The notes under the pieces are model-generated. The model saw nothing but the letters and a program-made list of their open reading frames with translations. It ran no database searches and was not told the DNA's origin. A stretch of 64,000 bases of DNA from Cutaneotrichosporon cavernicola. Its lineage: Eukaryota; Basidiomycota; Tremellomycetes; Trichosporonales; Trichosporonaceae. How positions within the stretch are numbered: the first letter of the stretch is position 1; each line of letters opens with the position of its first letter. Where the stretch lies: the NCBI RefSeq assembly GCF_030864355.1, contig NC_083393.1, positions 1,054,001-1,118,000 of the forward strand, in the 5' to 3' direction. The translations under genes were made by a program, and so were the position numbers. This document shows positions 31,844 to 43,414 of the stretch, piece by piece.

Positions 31844-34800
31844 CACCGCGCCAGTACATGCCCCACATACTCGGCCGTCATCTCGAGCTTGTGAGACTGC
31901 GCGACCGAGTCAATCATACGCAGTCGCGCACCAATGTCGCCGCGGTTTAAGAATGGGCGGAACGAACCGCCGCACTTATGCGTTGGCACGAGGTTCGTGC
32001 TTGCGTCCTCGCCGCACTTGAGGCACACAACGTCCTGCGTCTGCCACGCCGCGACGAGGCGCGACGCCATGTCGATGAGCGGGTGCTCAATCTGGAAACG
32101 GTCGTATGGACTTCCGCAACGTGCGCATGCCCACATGTCGCGCGGGGCCGGGTGCTTCTCGCCTGTCAGAAGGTCGACACTCGGCAGGCAGTCGGGATCG
32201 CGGCCCAGGTCGACGTCGCGGATCGCGTTGCAGCGCCCGCAGCTGATCATGGGGACGACAAGGCTATCACCGGGGTTACGGAATGTTGCCTCTGATGAAA
32301 ACTCGCGCACGTCGACGAGTTGCAGGAGGCTGCGCCGCAGAATGATGACCGCCTCGCTATTCTCTGTTGAGAGGCCAAGCACCTCACACACTGACTTGAT
32401 GAACTCAAGGGCGGCATTCTCACGTCCACGCACACGCCCTTTGGTGCCGGGCAGGTCAGGGAATGCGAGTACCTCGTCGTCTCCGTTGGCGTGCGCCGCC
32501 GCCTGCTGCCGCTTGAAGCGTGTCACGTCCTCGAGCAGCTTGCGCGTGAGCTTGGTGCTGATGACCTTGGCCGCTGCCATGCGCTCCTTCTCCTTGGCCG
32601 GGTTGACAGCGGCAGCGTCTGCCGCGTCCATGTTGAGCGTGTGCACCGGGCGAAGTGGGCCACGGCCGTCGCTCGCCTCGAGCTTGGCCTTGTACAGCTC
32701 GCAGATGAACTCGCCGACGCGGCGTTCAAAGCAAACCTGCACTTCCGTCGGGAGGAACGCCCCGATGTTCCAGTCCATGCTAACTTCGAGCGCGTGGTCC
32801 TTGCTGGGCGCCTGGGAGGCAGCCGCGATCTGCGGCGGGACGCGCACCCCGCCAAAGTTGGCGATGTCCATCCACGCGAGGTAGTTCCAGTAGTGGACGA
32901 CGTCGATAACGATGTGGCGGAAGAGGTCGTGCGAGTTAGCCGCCGTCACGAGGTACTTTGCGAAAGCAAAGGCGCTACCCGCGTCCGGCTTTGACGTCAG
33001 CAGGAAGACCTTGTTGAGGTCGGCGTAAACGACTGTTGTCCCGAGGCGCTTGAACTCCGCCAGGAGTTGGAGGAGCGTCTTGCGCATCAGCCCATGCAAG
33101 AAGCGGTACAGCGCGGGCTCGAACATGCAGCTCGAGCTTGAGCTGATCCACCGCCAGAACTGGTCGACGACAATGTCGGCGGGCGAATGCGCCACTCCTC
33201 GGATATGTGCGCGCGCCTTGTCAAGGAACCAACTGCGCACCATCGACTTCAGGACCGTGAACGTCTGGATCGACAAGACTGCGTCGCCGAGCGTGACACT
33301 TCCACTGTTCGTTCCCTGCGCGTACTCGTCGAGGTTGTGTGAGGCGGCGCCGAATGCCAGCGAGCCGGAACCACTGCCCTCCATCTCGTTGACAAGGGCC
33401 GATTGGAGCACAGCGTTGATCGCCATGTCCGCGAGCTCGAGCTCGAGAACAACTGATGAGTAGCATCCACGTGTTGAGATCTGGGGGGCTGCCGGCTCGT
33501 CGCTTCCGTTTGCGTCCTCCTCAGCTCCGCCGAGGTCGGGTTTCGGTGACGGCGACCACCACAGGAGCATGTCCTGCTGCTTGAGCCGCCGGGAAAACTC
33601 GAGGTCGGCGAGAAAGACGGGTGGGTCGTCGCCCAGGTTGCCGAGAGGCACGTCGTAGTGCGCAGCAATCTCGATCTGGGCCTTGATCCACGCCGACAGA
33701 CGAAGGTATTGCACAATCATGCGGCGGGCTGTGTTGACCTGCCACATGATCCCAGCCTCGTCCTCCTTCATGGGGCGGACTGTGATCACAGGGAACTCGG
33801 AGAAGACGGAGTGGCGTGCCTGGTAGTACTCGTGGTCGAACGGTGAGCACAGTGCGATGACGTTCATGCCGCCACGGACGCCCTGCAAGTCCTTGACGAG
33901 CTGGCGCATCGCACCAGCCTCGGTAGGGTAGTAGTTGACGTCCGTGTCGAGCTCATCAGCATACTCGAACGCACCTCCCCTCGACACGTTGTCGATGCGT
34001 TCCGCGTACCATCGAGCAGGATTGGGAAGCTGCTGGCGGTTACGCGCGCCATCTACGACGTAGATCTTGGTCGGGCCCCTGGGAGGGAACAGCGCGATCA
34101 GGTGGCGCGATTGCACAGTGGCGTGGAACAGGAAGTAGTATCGCAAGTTCTGGCCGCCGTTGAGGTACTTGTGGCGGATTACACTCGCGGCTGGGCGCTC
34201 GAGTTCGGACAGGTCAAAACCCTTATCGAGACCGCGGTTGAGGCCGCCAATCGAAGCAGACTTGAGACCGCATGCCGTGCCGAGGCCTAAAAGAGCCCGC
34301 ATGATGAGCGGGACCTGGAGCTCGAATGCACCGTCGACGTTGGGGTGATTGATCAAGCTCGAGAAGTGTGATTCGCCCTCTACATACAAACCCTCCTCGA
34401 CTTGGAGGCGGAAGAGGTGACGGGGCGCCTGGCCTCGCGGGAGAACCCGTGAGACTTGGAACGCCTCATAGCGGTCCGAGAACGTATCGGCGTCCGGACG
34501 CTGCTTGAAGTTGAGGTAGAACTCACGTTGCACTCGCAGCCTCACGCTCTGGAACGTATTGTCGATCGCCAGCCACAAACGGAACTCGCCTGGCCGGGAG
34601 GTGGACGCGATCTGGAGGATGTCCCACTGGCGGGATGCGAGCGTGGACGACTGTGTCCGAATCAAGGACGACACGGTGCCATCAAGACGCGGGCCGCCCT
34701 GCTTGCGAACACGGTTCCGGTCCGCACGCTGCTTACGCCACACCTTGCGCATGACACGCAGGTAGCCCGAGTAGTCCTCGAGTGGGTCTGGAACTGGCTC

Positions 34801-37800
34801 AGGCAACTTGGATTTCTTGTTCCGCTTGACGACAGCCACCTTGGGCTTGTTGATCGACTCGCCCTTGCCAAAGTCCTCTATGTCCGGCGCGACCGCTCGC
34901 ATCTTGGCGAACATATCTGTGAGCTTGTGTTGCTGGAACTTGTCCTCGCGCGCGGCGACGCGCTTAAACAGCCAATCTGGGTGACGGATACGCGGGACGG
35001 GGTTAGGCACCTTCTGCAGTGCTGCGGGGATGGTGATCAGCTTCTGGATGACTGACCCCAGACGCTCGGTGTAATAACCCCAGTCGAGGATCTGGCGCAT
35101 GTCAAAGTCTGCCATGCTGCTGTCCTTTGTCCACTTGCGGAGGAAGTGCTTCTTGACAGCGGGGTCGGCGTCGAAGATGGCAACAGGAATAGCGCGCTCT
35201 GTAACAGGGGCACCGTTGGGCATGGCCGAGATGATGAAGCGACAAGAGAGACCCTTGTCCTTGACCATCTGCTCGCCAAGGAACTCGGCCAGACGGCGAG
35301 CGGTACTGATCGACGTCGACTTCTGCCCGGCGTACTCGGCAAGCGTCTTGGACATGGAACGGTTCTCAGCGATGAGATTGACGAGCTCCTCGTCGTGCAG
35401 ACTTGACGCCTTGCTCTGCAGGATGTCGAGCCACTGGTCGGCAACAGCTGCGACCGCCTTGTAGCATTCCTCTGTCGATGAGCCCAAGAGGAATTTGTCG
35501 AAGATCTGCGACTGGAAGATCTTAATGAGCTGCAGCTCTCCTCGACGCTTGACCTCGAAGCCCTTCAGCTCGGCAAGCGAGCCGTCAAAGTTAAACACGG
35601 CGTAACGCTTCTTGAGCAGCTTGTCCTCCTCCTTGGACGACGGCAGGATCATCGCCTTGTACGGGCCGTCCAACTCGAAGAAGATCGAGTTCTCCTTGCG
35701 CACCTCGTACTCGCCTGTGCTTTTGTCCACCAGCTCGTGGTACTGGTGGTTCGTGAAGCGCTGGTGCACAAGGTGGTTGAGCATGGTACAGGGGTACTGG
35801 ATGCCGAACTTCTTGCCGCCCTTAAGCTTGAACTTGAAGTCCTCGGGGAAGGCACCAGGAAGCATGCACCAAATACCATCGGTGTCGAGCTCGAGGGGAC
35901 GCCCGATTTGTTCGACGATCTGGCGCGCCATCTGGATAATAGTCGCGCCCGTCAGACAGGTGATGCCAGCCATCTCCATCGAGTACCAGCGCGCACCCTT
36001 CCGCATGACGTAGCCGTAGAACGAGTTGAGAATACACTTGTGGGCGAGCTGCAGCGAGTCGTACAGCACAATCATCTTCTTGGCTTCGTCGACGACCTGC
36101 AGCGCGCCACCCTTGTCCACCGCCTTGTCCAGATTCTGCTTCCACGTCTTGTGCAAGCCCTTGTACTCGTATCGACGGTCACGGAACGCGCGTACAGTGT
36201 CGATATAGAATGAGTTCTCGCGCTGGCAGATGATTGCCGTCTTCGTAACAACCTTGGTCTCGTGCGTCTTCTTGTAGACTTTTCGCGAATAGTCACCTAG
36301 ACGCTTGTGAAGGAGCGCCGACCGCTCGGCGGGTGGCAGATCGACGAAGCGACGCTTTGGTCCGTTCGGATACTTCGGCGGGAAGAACTCCTGCTCGAGA
36401 GCGTAACGGACCATGTTGACTTCGTCGCGTTTAGCTGGGAAGTATTCGCCACGCCAGGCCCACTCGAGCCGCCGGTCGCACACCTTGTCTGGCCGGTTGT
36501 AGTCACACACTGCACAATCCGCCTCATCCTTGACTGAATCTGGTTGGAGTCGATTGGACAACATGATGTTTGGGTACATCGCCGCGACGTCCAAGTGGTA
36601 GATTAATGGTGGGTCAAACCGGTTTGGCTCATCGCGGATGATCTCGAGCTTGGCTGCAATTTCGGCCTTGACCTCGTCGTAGTTCTCCACATCCTCGAGC
36701 TTGATCTTGCCCTCCTCTTCCAGGGCGAACTTGAGAGCGTCGTCAAGTTCGTCCAGGAGCTGCTGCATCGCACTAGGAACGACCTTGAAGTGTGTCGGGA
36801 TGTCAGCGCGGAACACGCCAGCCTCAAGAGCCTCGACGTGTCCGCCGACGTACGTCTCGGATGCTAGCAGGTGGCCATCGAACGTGACACCATGGGGTTC
36901 CTCGTACCGGTTCGGCATGATGATACCGCCATCGAACGCCTCGACCTGCCGTCAGATGACTACTCCGCACTTCGTTGCCCACCATGAGAAGCGTCTCGCA
37001 GAGCGTGCCCGTGCCTTTTCGCAACACTTCGTCGGGATTGAGGGGAATGATGTTGCACAGCGAGAAGATGAACGGGTTGACGTATTTCATGTAGAGGTAG
37101 TAAGTCGCGACGGCGTCGGACACCGAGTACTCGGCGAGCTTCTGTGGCTGCTCGATCGCGTACGGCGTCATGAGTTCTGGGTCAAGCTCGATGGGGTTGT
37201 AGCCGAGCTTGGCAGTCGTGACAGCCTTGAGGCCTTGACTTCCTTGTGGGAGGTACGAGTCGCGCTTTACCCATCTAGCACGTCAGACGGGTCTTCGAGA
37301 TGGCTCACCGGAAGCAGTCCATGTGCATGCACGCGGTGCACTTGTACTCGCCCTCGTTGTCTGGCCGGAAGCCGATCTCGTTGTACATGCTGATGCCGTG
37401 GATCTTGGCGCGTGCGTCGACGAACGGAAAGTCGAAGCTGTCTCCGTTGTACGTCACCATGACGGTCGGCTTTGCGTCGCGGATGTGCTCAAACCACCTC
37501 CGGATGGTCGCTGCCTGCTGTCAGCTTCAAGCCAGCATTGGAGCTCACCTCATCGGGTTCGTTGAAGATCGTGAATTCACCTTCGTACTCGGGCTTCGGA
37601 GTGTACTCGAAGTCATCGATGTCGTCACCGACAATCTCGCGATTGGTAATGAGATACCCTTGCCCATCGATCATGTACGAGATCATCATGATCTGGTCCG
37701 TCTGCTGGTCGGGAAACTTGAGCGGTTGTTTGGTCGTCTCGATATCGTACGCCATGACAACGGGCTCGGCACGCTTGACACGGTCCGTCAGGCGTTCCAT

Positions 37801-38743
37801 CTTGGTGACGCCCATACTCGACGAGACGTTGTACCACAGTCCTACACGAAGGTTGAGGTCAATGGCGACACGGAGGTAGTATGCGATATCGTGCTCGCGC
37901 ACCTCGATGATACAATCTGCTGGCTCCTTCTCCTTGCGTTTTCGCGCGTCCTCGTCCTCGCCCCACGCGCGGCCACCGCCTTCCTCTTCGTCGTGTCCGC
38001 CGCCTCCAGTGTTGGCCGCCTCGGCGCCAACAACGTCCGCGTACGCGTCCACGGCTGTGAACTTGGACGCATTGGCAGTCGCGAGCGGCAATAGCTCACG
38101 TCGGACTGCCTGGAAGTCCTGAGTGTTGCGGAAGAAGAGCTTCAAGAACACTGGTGCAGCGCTGAGAAGGTGATTTGGCTTGCGTCAGCTAGTCCGGTGG
38201 GCGACGCACCAAGTTGAGGTCCCACTTCTTCTCGCGCTCGACGCGGATTATCAATCCCTCAAAGCGCTTCACAAGCCACTCGTCCACAATACCCTCAGTC
38301 CCCGCCTGGCGTCAGCTATCCGACCGTATCCCTCAGCTCACCCGACACGCCACGTAGAAGTATGGTTCGAAGGGAATGGTCGCTTTGAACATCGCACCGT
38401 CATCTTGGATAAAGTAGTAATCAACAGCCGCTAGTCCACTAGCATGCGTCTCCGACTTGACGAGAGTCTGGTGCATGTTAACCAGCCACCCGTCTCTGGA
38501 CTCGCCGGCGGCGAGGTTGCTCTCGAAGCGCCAAAAGCCAAGCTTGTCGTCAATCTCATCGGCGACCTGAACTTCCTCGAATCGCTCGAGGAGAGCAGTC
38601 CCGTCATCCTGCCTCACTGGGGCCGGCCTGTCGCCTCCTCCTCCGCCGGTCGTGCCGCCCCGCCCGCTACGCTTGCCGGTGAAGCGAGTGTTGCCTTTTG
38701 AGCCGCCGAAGCCGCGGCCTCGCCCGCGGCCACGGGACGACAT
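31840..38743 (-). CDS. POL2: DNA polymerase epsilon catalytic subunit
   Basis: Leading-strand replicative polymerase with 3'-5' proofreading. About 2,230 residues, the normal family size. N-terminal RG-rich stretch ([13 protein letters not shown]), then exonuclease motifs: Exo I AYDIETTK, Exo [12 protein letters not shown], Exo [17 protein letters not shown]. Polymerase motifs: [49 protein letters not shown]-like QHKLTDMF follows the catalytic half. The C-terminal half is the inactive polymerase domain, ending with two Cys clusters: CGRCNAIRD ... CARCGSPYD and CLKCGEDAS ... HKCGGSF. All catalytic Asp/Glu I looked for are present. One exon spans about 31840-36940; introns lie near 36943-36965, 37265-37310, 37510-37550, 38150-38210 and 38300-38345. 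The stop codon lies in a 7-bp repeat. Confidence 0.97.
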
Positions 38744-39742
38744 GGTAGGAAGGGGGGAGGGAGGTGAACTGAGAGGAAGGAGGAGGAAGAGAAGAGGGTG
38801 AGAAGAGAGGCCGAGGTTGAGAAGTTAGAGGTGATGGAAGATGAGGTCCGAAAGGAAGACGCGTAAGACGCGTCCTGACATTCAACATTGAATACACGGA
38901 ATTTATTCGGCATCCCCGTTAATTAAGAAAGCAAACACGCTAATTACCCAACGAGACCCAACGAGGAGACGCTTTAAGCTGTTAATATCGGACGCGACTG
39001 ACTTTCACGCCTCCAGCCAACCTGCAACAGGACAGCTCACCGAGGCTTGCGAGCAGATGAACGCTCGGACGGGTAGCCTCCGCACCTCAATGAATGCGGG
39101 TAGTCCCAGTTCTTTGTGGAATTTTCACCACGCGAGTGACGCTTCAGTCCAAGCCTTGAGCCCAAGAGCCCCAAAGATTCTTCAGTGGAGATCTCTGACG
39201 ACCAGGATCAAAGGAGATGGACATTGACTGAGATGAACCGGAGAGGAGCACCATCTCTACAGTTTCAAGGACAATTTGTTTCAGGATCCACAGCTGAGTT
39301 GCGCTGAACGTCTGCGAACTGTTCGGAGACCAGCGTAACTCAGGAGACTCTTGACGGCTGACAGCATCAAATGTATAGTATGGGCAAGATCAAACGCCCG
39401 ATTCTCAGAGAAGGATGTGGACAGGTCGACTCTGACGTTGATCTGCTTAGGGAATAGTGTAGACGATGCATATAGCATAGCAGCCGAAGGCCACGGCGGA
39501 CTTGAGTACGGGCTCTACCTAACAATTTAAAGCTGTAAACGCTTTCCCTCGACGGTCACAGCAGCCAGGCAGTCACCAGACAAAGGGATTCTCTCGCTTA
39601 AGACTCGACAAGGGACCTGGCGCTCACCGACGGCGAAAAATACATAACTCTGCCGAACTGGGGCTCCTTCTCGTCACGGCGCGGAACAAGAGTTGCACAG
39701 CGGTGGCGAGGAGGCCATTGTACAGTGTGACCAGAGATATAC
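38744..39742. other. Intergenic, about 1 kb upstream of POL2
   Basis: CT-rich (minus-strand) POL2 leader at 38744-38860, then mixed sequence to 39742. No tRNA, known protein segment or long frame is convincing. It also contains the 3' flank of the orphan gene at 39743. Confidence 0.55.
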
Positions 39743-40486
39743 TTAGGGGGAGAGGAGCGACCCAGGCAGGACGTCTGACTTGGTACAAAGCCTGACGTCC
39801 TGATACAGTGGCGTCATGGGCCGGCGAGACGCACTGAAGTCGAGCTCTGGGAGGCGCGGGGGCACGTCCGGCAGTCTTGGCATCGGCATCCTCGAGGTGA
39901 GCCAGGACGGGAGAACGGTGGCAGCCGTTGGCTCTTGAACCACCAGGCCGCTCGGGGCGCTGGGAAGCGGACGAGGGATCCCAGCATACCGAGAGCTAGA
40001 AGTCGAGCAAACCGAGAGCTTGCGGTCGAGGCCGCCGCTCCCAGTGTTGATGGTGATGGTTGTGAATGCCTCTGCGGTGCAGGTGGGGGAGGAAATCGGC
40101 GATGGGTCCGTCGAGGTGGGTGAGGCCGAGGGCAATGCTTTGGTAGGAATGGCGGGAAGCCCCTTTGGGGTGTCTTGGGCCGGCACAGAGGGGGTAATCG
40201 GGAGAGGTATGTTGGGTTGGAGTGGCGAGCGCAACCAGACCCCCTCGCTAATCGCGACAGACGTAGGCGCCACAAGCGACGACTCAGCCGGCGAAGGCTG
40301 AACAGGTAGGTAGGGCGCGCCTGGCAGTTCACGGTCAGTCAAAGCCTGGCTCCCGAGGCGAGCCTGCCAGCGCTTGATCACGATTGGCGTCCAGAAGGAT
40401 AGCCGCGGGCGCATACGCGGCGCGGTCATGGTGACTCCGTCCACTGGGACAGTGTCTGCGAGGGTGCTGAGGTGGGCGAGGGCCAT
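39743..40486 (-). CDS. Hypothetical Ser/Thr/Pro-rich protein
   Basis: Uninterrupted frame of 247 codons from ATG 40484-40486. The N terminus looks folded (MALAHLSTLADTVPVDG .. PRLSFWTPIVIKRWQARLG); the rest is low complexity, rich in Pro, Ser, Thr and Ala (e.g. LPSASPTSTDPSPISSPT). I recognise no domain. No intron is needed, which is unusual here, and the codons are GC-rich like the neighbours. A further 5' exon is possible, since a GTAAGT-like donor lies just upstream. It may be a fast-evolving regulator or an artefact of open GC-rich sequence. Confidence 0.45.
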   Translation of the reverse strand: MALAHLSTLADTVPVDGVTMTAPRMRPRLSFWTPIVIKRWQARLGSQALTDRELPGAPYLPVQPSPAESSLVAPTSVAISEGVWLRSPLQPNIPLPITPSVPAQDTPKGLPAIPTKALPSASPTSTDPSPISSPTCTAEAFTTITINTGSGGLDRKLSVCSTSSSRYAGIPRPLPSAPSGLVVQEPTAATVLPSWLTSRMPMPRLPDVPPRLPELDFSASRRPMTPLYQDVRLCTKSDVLPGSLLSP

Positions 40487-41127
40487 TAAGTGAGGTGGAT
40501 AGATAGCGTGGTGTGGATGGCTCGACTTACCTTATCGAAAGTAGAAAGATGTTGCACACACAAACCACAGAGTGGATGGAAAACAGAAAAGAAGATACTG
40601 ATACTAAGGAGACGGGCGGCTGATATAAAAAACTTGTGTGCCGTACCGGTTAGCGCATGCCAAGCAGAGACATTAGGGACGGTGAATGGCTCTCTTGCCT
40701 GTGAGATCCGTGCCGGTAAAGATGTCCTTGACCTATTGAAAGTGGTGCTTGCCATTGATACCAGGCGCGGTGGTGGTGGGAATGTGGAGACACTCTCGAA
40801 GGCACAGTGTGACACCAGAGGGTTGAGTGGGATCTGGGCCGCGGCCTGGCTAGCATCGGTGGCGTCAGTGACTCCCAAGTTGGTCGAGGTGGCGCGTAGA
40901 CGCTCGCCCTCCGCAATGGGGTATGAGGATAGATGTGCCCTCCTTCACGCAGCTACGCAGACCTGTGTTTTGGGCGGCCGTGAGGACTGACGACAGCTTC
41001 GGCCAATGTCGGTAAACCAGCGTCACTGGGTCCGCATCAGCATACGTCTCAACTCATTCCTCCTCAGCATCATCTCTCACTCTCTTCTCTTCCCTTCTCC
41101 TCTCCTCCCCTCTCCTCGCCGACTACC
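40487..41127. promoter_or_regulatory. Divergent intergenic between two orphan genes
   Basis: 641 bp. Open frames on both strands here are short and unrecognised. The right end (41050-41120) is a strong CT-rich leader before the small coiled-coil gene. Confidence 0.5.
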
Positions 41128-41527
41128 ATGCAATTCTTCAGGTACGAGCGCGACCCGCGCGACATCGAGGCAGTCCAGCAGTTCGCCGACTCCATCCTCT
41201 CCGCGGCAGAGGAGCAGGCCCTCTCGAACGCAAAGCAGATCATCGAGCATGACGAGATGCAGGACGACGTGCGTGCGTGTCCGCCTAGCTGACGGTAGAA
41301 AGAGGTTATAATTCGCGCGCGCAATGGTCTCGTGGACGCTCTGGCCGAGATCAAGCGAACACAAAAGGTGATCGAGCGGGTGGGTTATGTGGGTGGGGAT
41401 ACTCACCCAGTACATCCTCAAGCTTGATGAGTTCCTTTCGGATATTGCTGAGAGGGAGAAGGACGGGGAGAAAGATGGCAAGGAGGCACAGAGTGAGGGA
41501 GGCCAGACAAAGACCAAGCTGGACTAG
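41128..41527 (+). CDS. Small helical/coiled-coil protein, unknown
   Basis: Three exons give about 112 residues: MQFFRYERDPRDIEAVQQF.. to QDD, then KEVIIRARNGLVDALAEIKRTQKVIER, then YILKLDEFLSDIAEREKDG.. ending KTKLD at TAG 41525-41527. Splicing at 41269-41298 (30 nt) and about 41380-41410 (31 nt) removes all stops and yields a continuous amphipathic, strongly helical protein with a hydrophilic tail, which supports a real gene. A CT-rich leader precedes the ATG. Size and helicity resemble small subunits of tethering, kinetochore or chaperone complexes, but I cannot name a family. The downstream boundary of the second intron has an alternative donor at 41368. Confidence 0.65.
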
Positions 41528-41785
41528 TGGCGGTGTTCTCCAGGTTGTCTAATGTATTGTCGTAGACAGGCCAACTGCGCTGGCGTTGTGAGAGCTGCAT
41601 GAGTGGGAAGAACGTGTAGATCGTCAACCGATAGGTATCAACAGCGTCAGTTGGTAAGAGTGAAGGCTCCCCCCTGCGAGGCTCCTGCCCCTGCGCCGCA
41701 GACTGTGTCTCGTCCGCCCTGCGTCCATGTCCTTCGCGTCCTCGTGCGCGCTCGCGCTGTCTACTGATGCATGCCTTCTATCGGG

Positions 41786-42804
41786 CTAGGGTGCGCCGCC
41801 AGCCTTAAGACGCTCAACGCGCGAAGAGCGGAGGGCAACGGTGCCGACGTACGCCGTGATGGCTCCAAGCACGATGAACGGAGGAAGGAGCTACTGTCAG
41901 CTCATTAAACTCGGGCAGCTTACCTGGTACAGCCGCAGGCCGATCCAGTAGCGCAGGATGAGCGCCTCCAGCGCGACGAGGCACACGAACCACGCGTACA
42001 TCACAGTCGGTGGGGTCTTGACCTGCAGGCCGGGCCACACGGCACCAATCTGGAGTTAGCACTTTCGCAAACAAACTCACGAGAGCGACGAGGGTCATCC
42101 ACGGCGCGACAACGGCGAACGCGCCAAGGGTCGCCTTGATCGCGGGAATCTCCTTCTCGTCGGACTGGAACGTGTGCGTAATCTCAGGCTGCGGGGACAT
42201 GTGGATCCCGTTCCCAAGTGTCCGGGGAGCCGGCTTCTCGGATAAAGACGACTCGGGAAGCGAGAACGCGCCGAGCGTCGTCTTGTAACCCTCCACACCG
42301 TTCGAGAGGATCAGGGACGCTTCGAGCGCGCCAGAGGTATGCGAGAGCGCCTGCGGAATCTTGGCCGTGTCCTGCTGTAAGCTTTGAGGTGACGCAGACA
42401 CACCATGTAGTATGTCGTCTTGCCGGTCGGCTTGACGCCCAGCTGGAGCGTCACAGGTGCAGACTCGTCGTCACGCGTATCCCGGAAGACGATGAAGGCC
42501 TGCTGCGGCGCGACACCAGAGTCCCCATCCGTCACGGTGAAGGTGAGCTTAAATGTCGCGGCGGGAGAGAGAGCGACAGGCTCAGCCCACTTGCCGTCCT
42601 TAATTCTTCTGTCAGCTTATCCAGATACCAGGCTTCGGCTGCTCCTCAACCTTCTGGTAACCAACGACAGAACACTCACGTATACGACTTCTCGGCGCCC
42701 TTGTTGTCCGTCGCGACTGCGCGCGCACCACTAATGTTGAGGTTTGCAAGAGCGGAAGGAATCAAGAGGGTGATGAGCGCGGCTGCTGGGCGGAATCCTC
42801 GCAT
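41786..42804 (-). CDS. SWP1: Oligosaccharyltransferase subunit Swp1 (ribophorin II-like)
   Basis: Subunit of the ER oligosaccharyltransferase for N-glycosylation. The N terminus is a signal peptide (MRGFRPAAALITLLIPSALA). A luminal beta-rich region follows (PAATFKLTFTVTDGDSG, APQQAFIVFRD), then the C-terminal block of three predicted membrane helices (ATLGAFAVVAPWMTLVALV; PPTVMYAWFVCLVALEALIL; LPPFIVLGAITAYVGTVAL) with the ribophorin II signature HTFQSDEKEIP before it. About 280 residues, as for yeast Swp1 and shorter than animal ribophorin II. ATG 42802-42804, stop at 41786-41788. Introns near 42610-42680, 42375-42410, 42045-42080 and 41895-41925. Confidence 0.9.
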
Positions 42805-43414
42805 GATGATTGAATGAGTGTGTGGTGGGGTAGGTGAGTGATATCGTTAGGAGCACTTAGCCTACAAGTCGCGAGGTGAGTTGCCATTCCATGCCATGTT
42901 GGACAATGGGCCGACGTGTCGGTTTCGCGTGGTGACCACGTGATGAATATGGATGTGTCTCTCCACGCTAGTCACTCTCTCACGATGTCTAGCTCTCTAG
43001 CTCTCTAGCTCACCCGTTTCACCCACCCTCCAACTTGAAAGTGGGCTGGCTTCCACCGGCAACTTCAGTGGCGCTTGGACACATGGACATGGAGCAGATG
43101 TTGAGAGCACCTCTAGCACCGAAAGCAACCCTACAGGCCCACAGGCGGCAGGGGGATCGGTGTAATTATCTCATCTCGGCTGCCGCATCGTCGGCAACTC
43201 GCTTCATGTCCAGGGTTCTGCGCCTTACCACTCCATGACTCGACGCCTCAGTGACACATGTCTCATGCACGAGTGCATACCTATCGCATTCGCATGCTAC
43301 AATGCTACTTCCCAACGCGTCATACCCCTAGACACATGATTGGGCCTTGTTGATGATTTTGATGTCTTATGCAGACTGCCGAACACAAAGCGAAGCTCGC
43401 CTATCAGGTACCGC
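42805..43414. other. Intergenic, SWP1 5' side to HOT 3' end
   Basis: 610 bp between two minus-strand genes. A short CTCTCTAG-like repeat lies at about 42988-43012. No gene supported. Confidence 0.5.

Noticed and set aside
40490..40990. Open frames between the orphan genes
   Set aside because: They overlap on both strands, are short, and show no recognisable or spliced protein.
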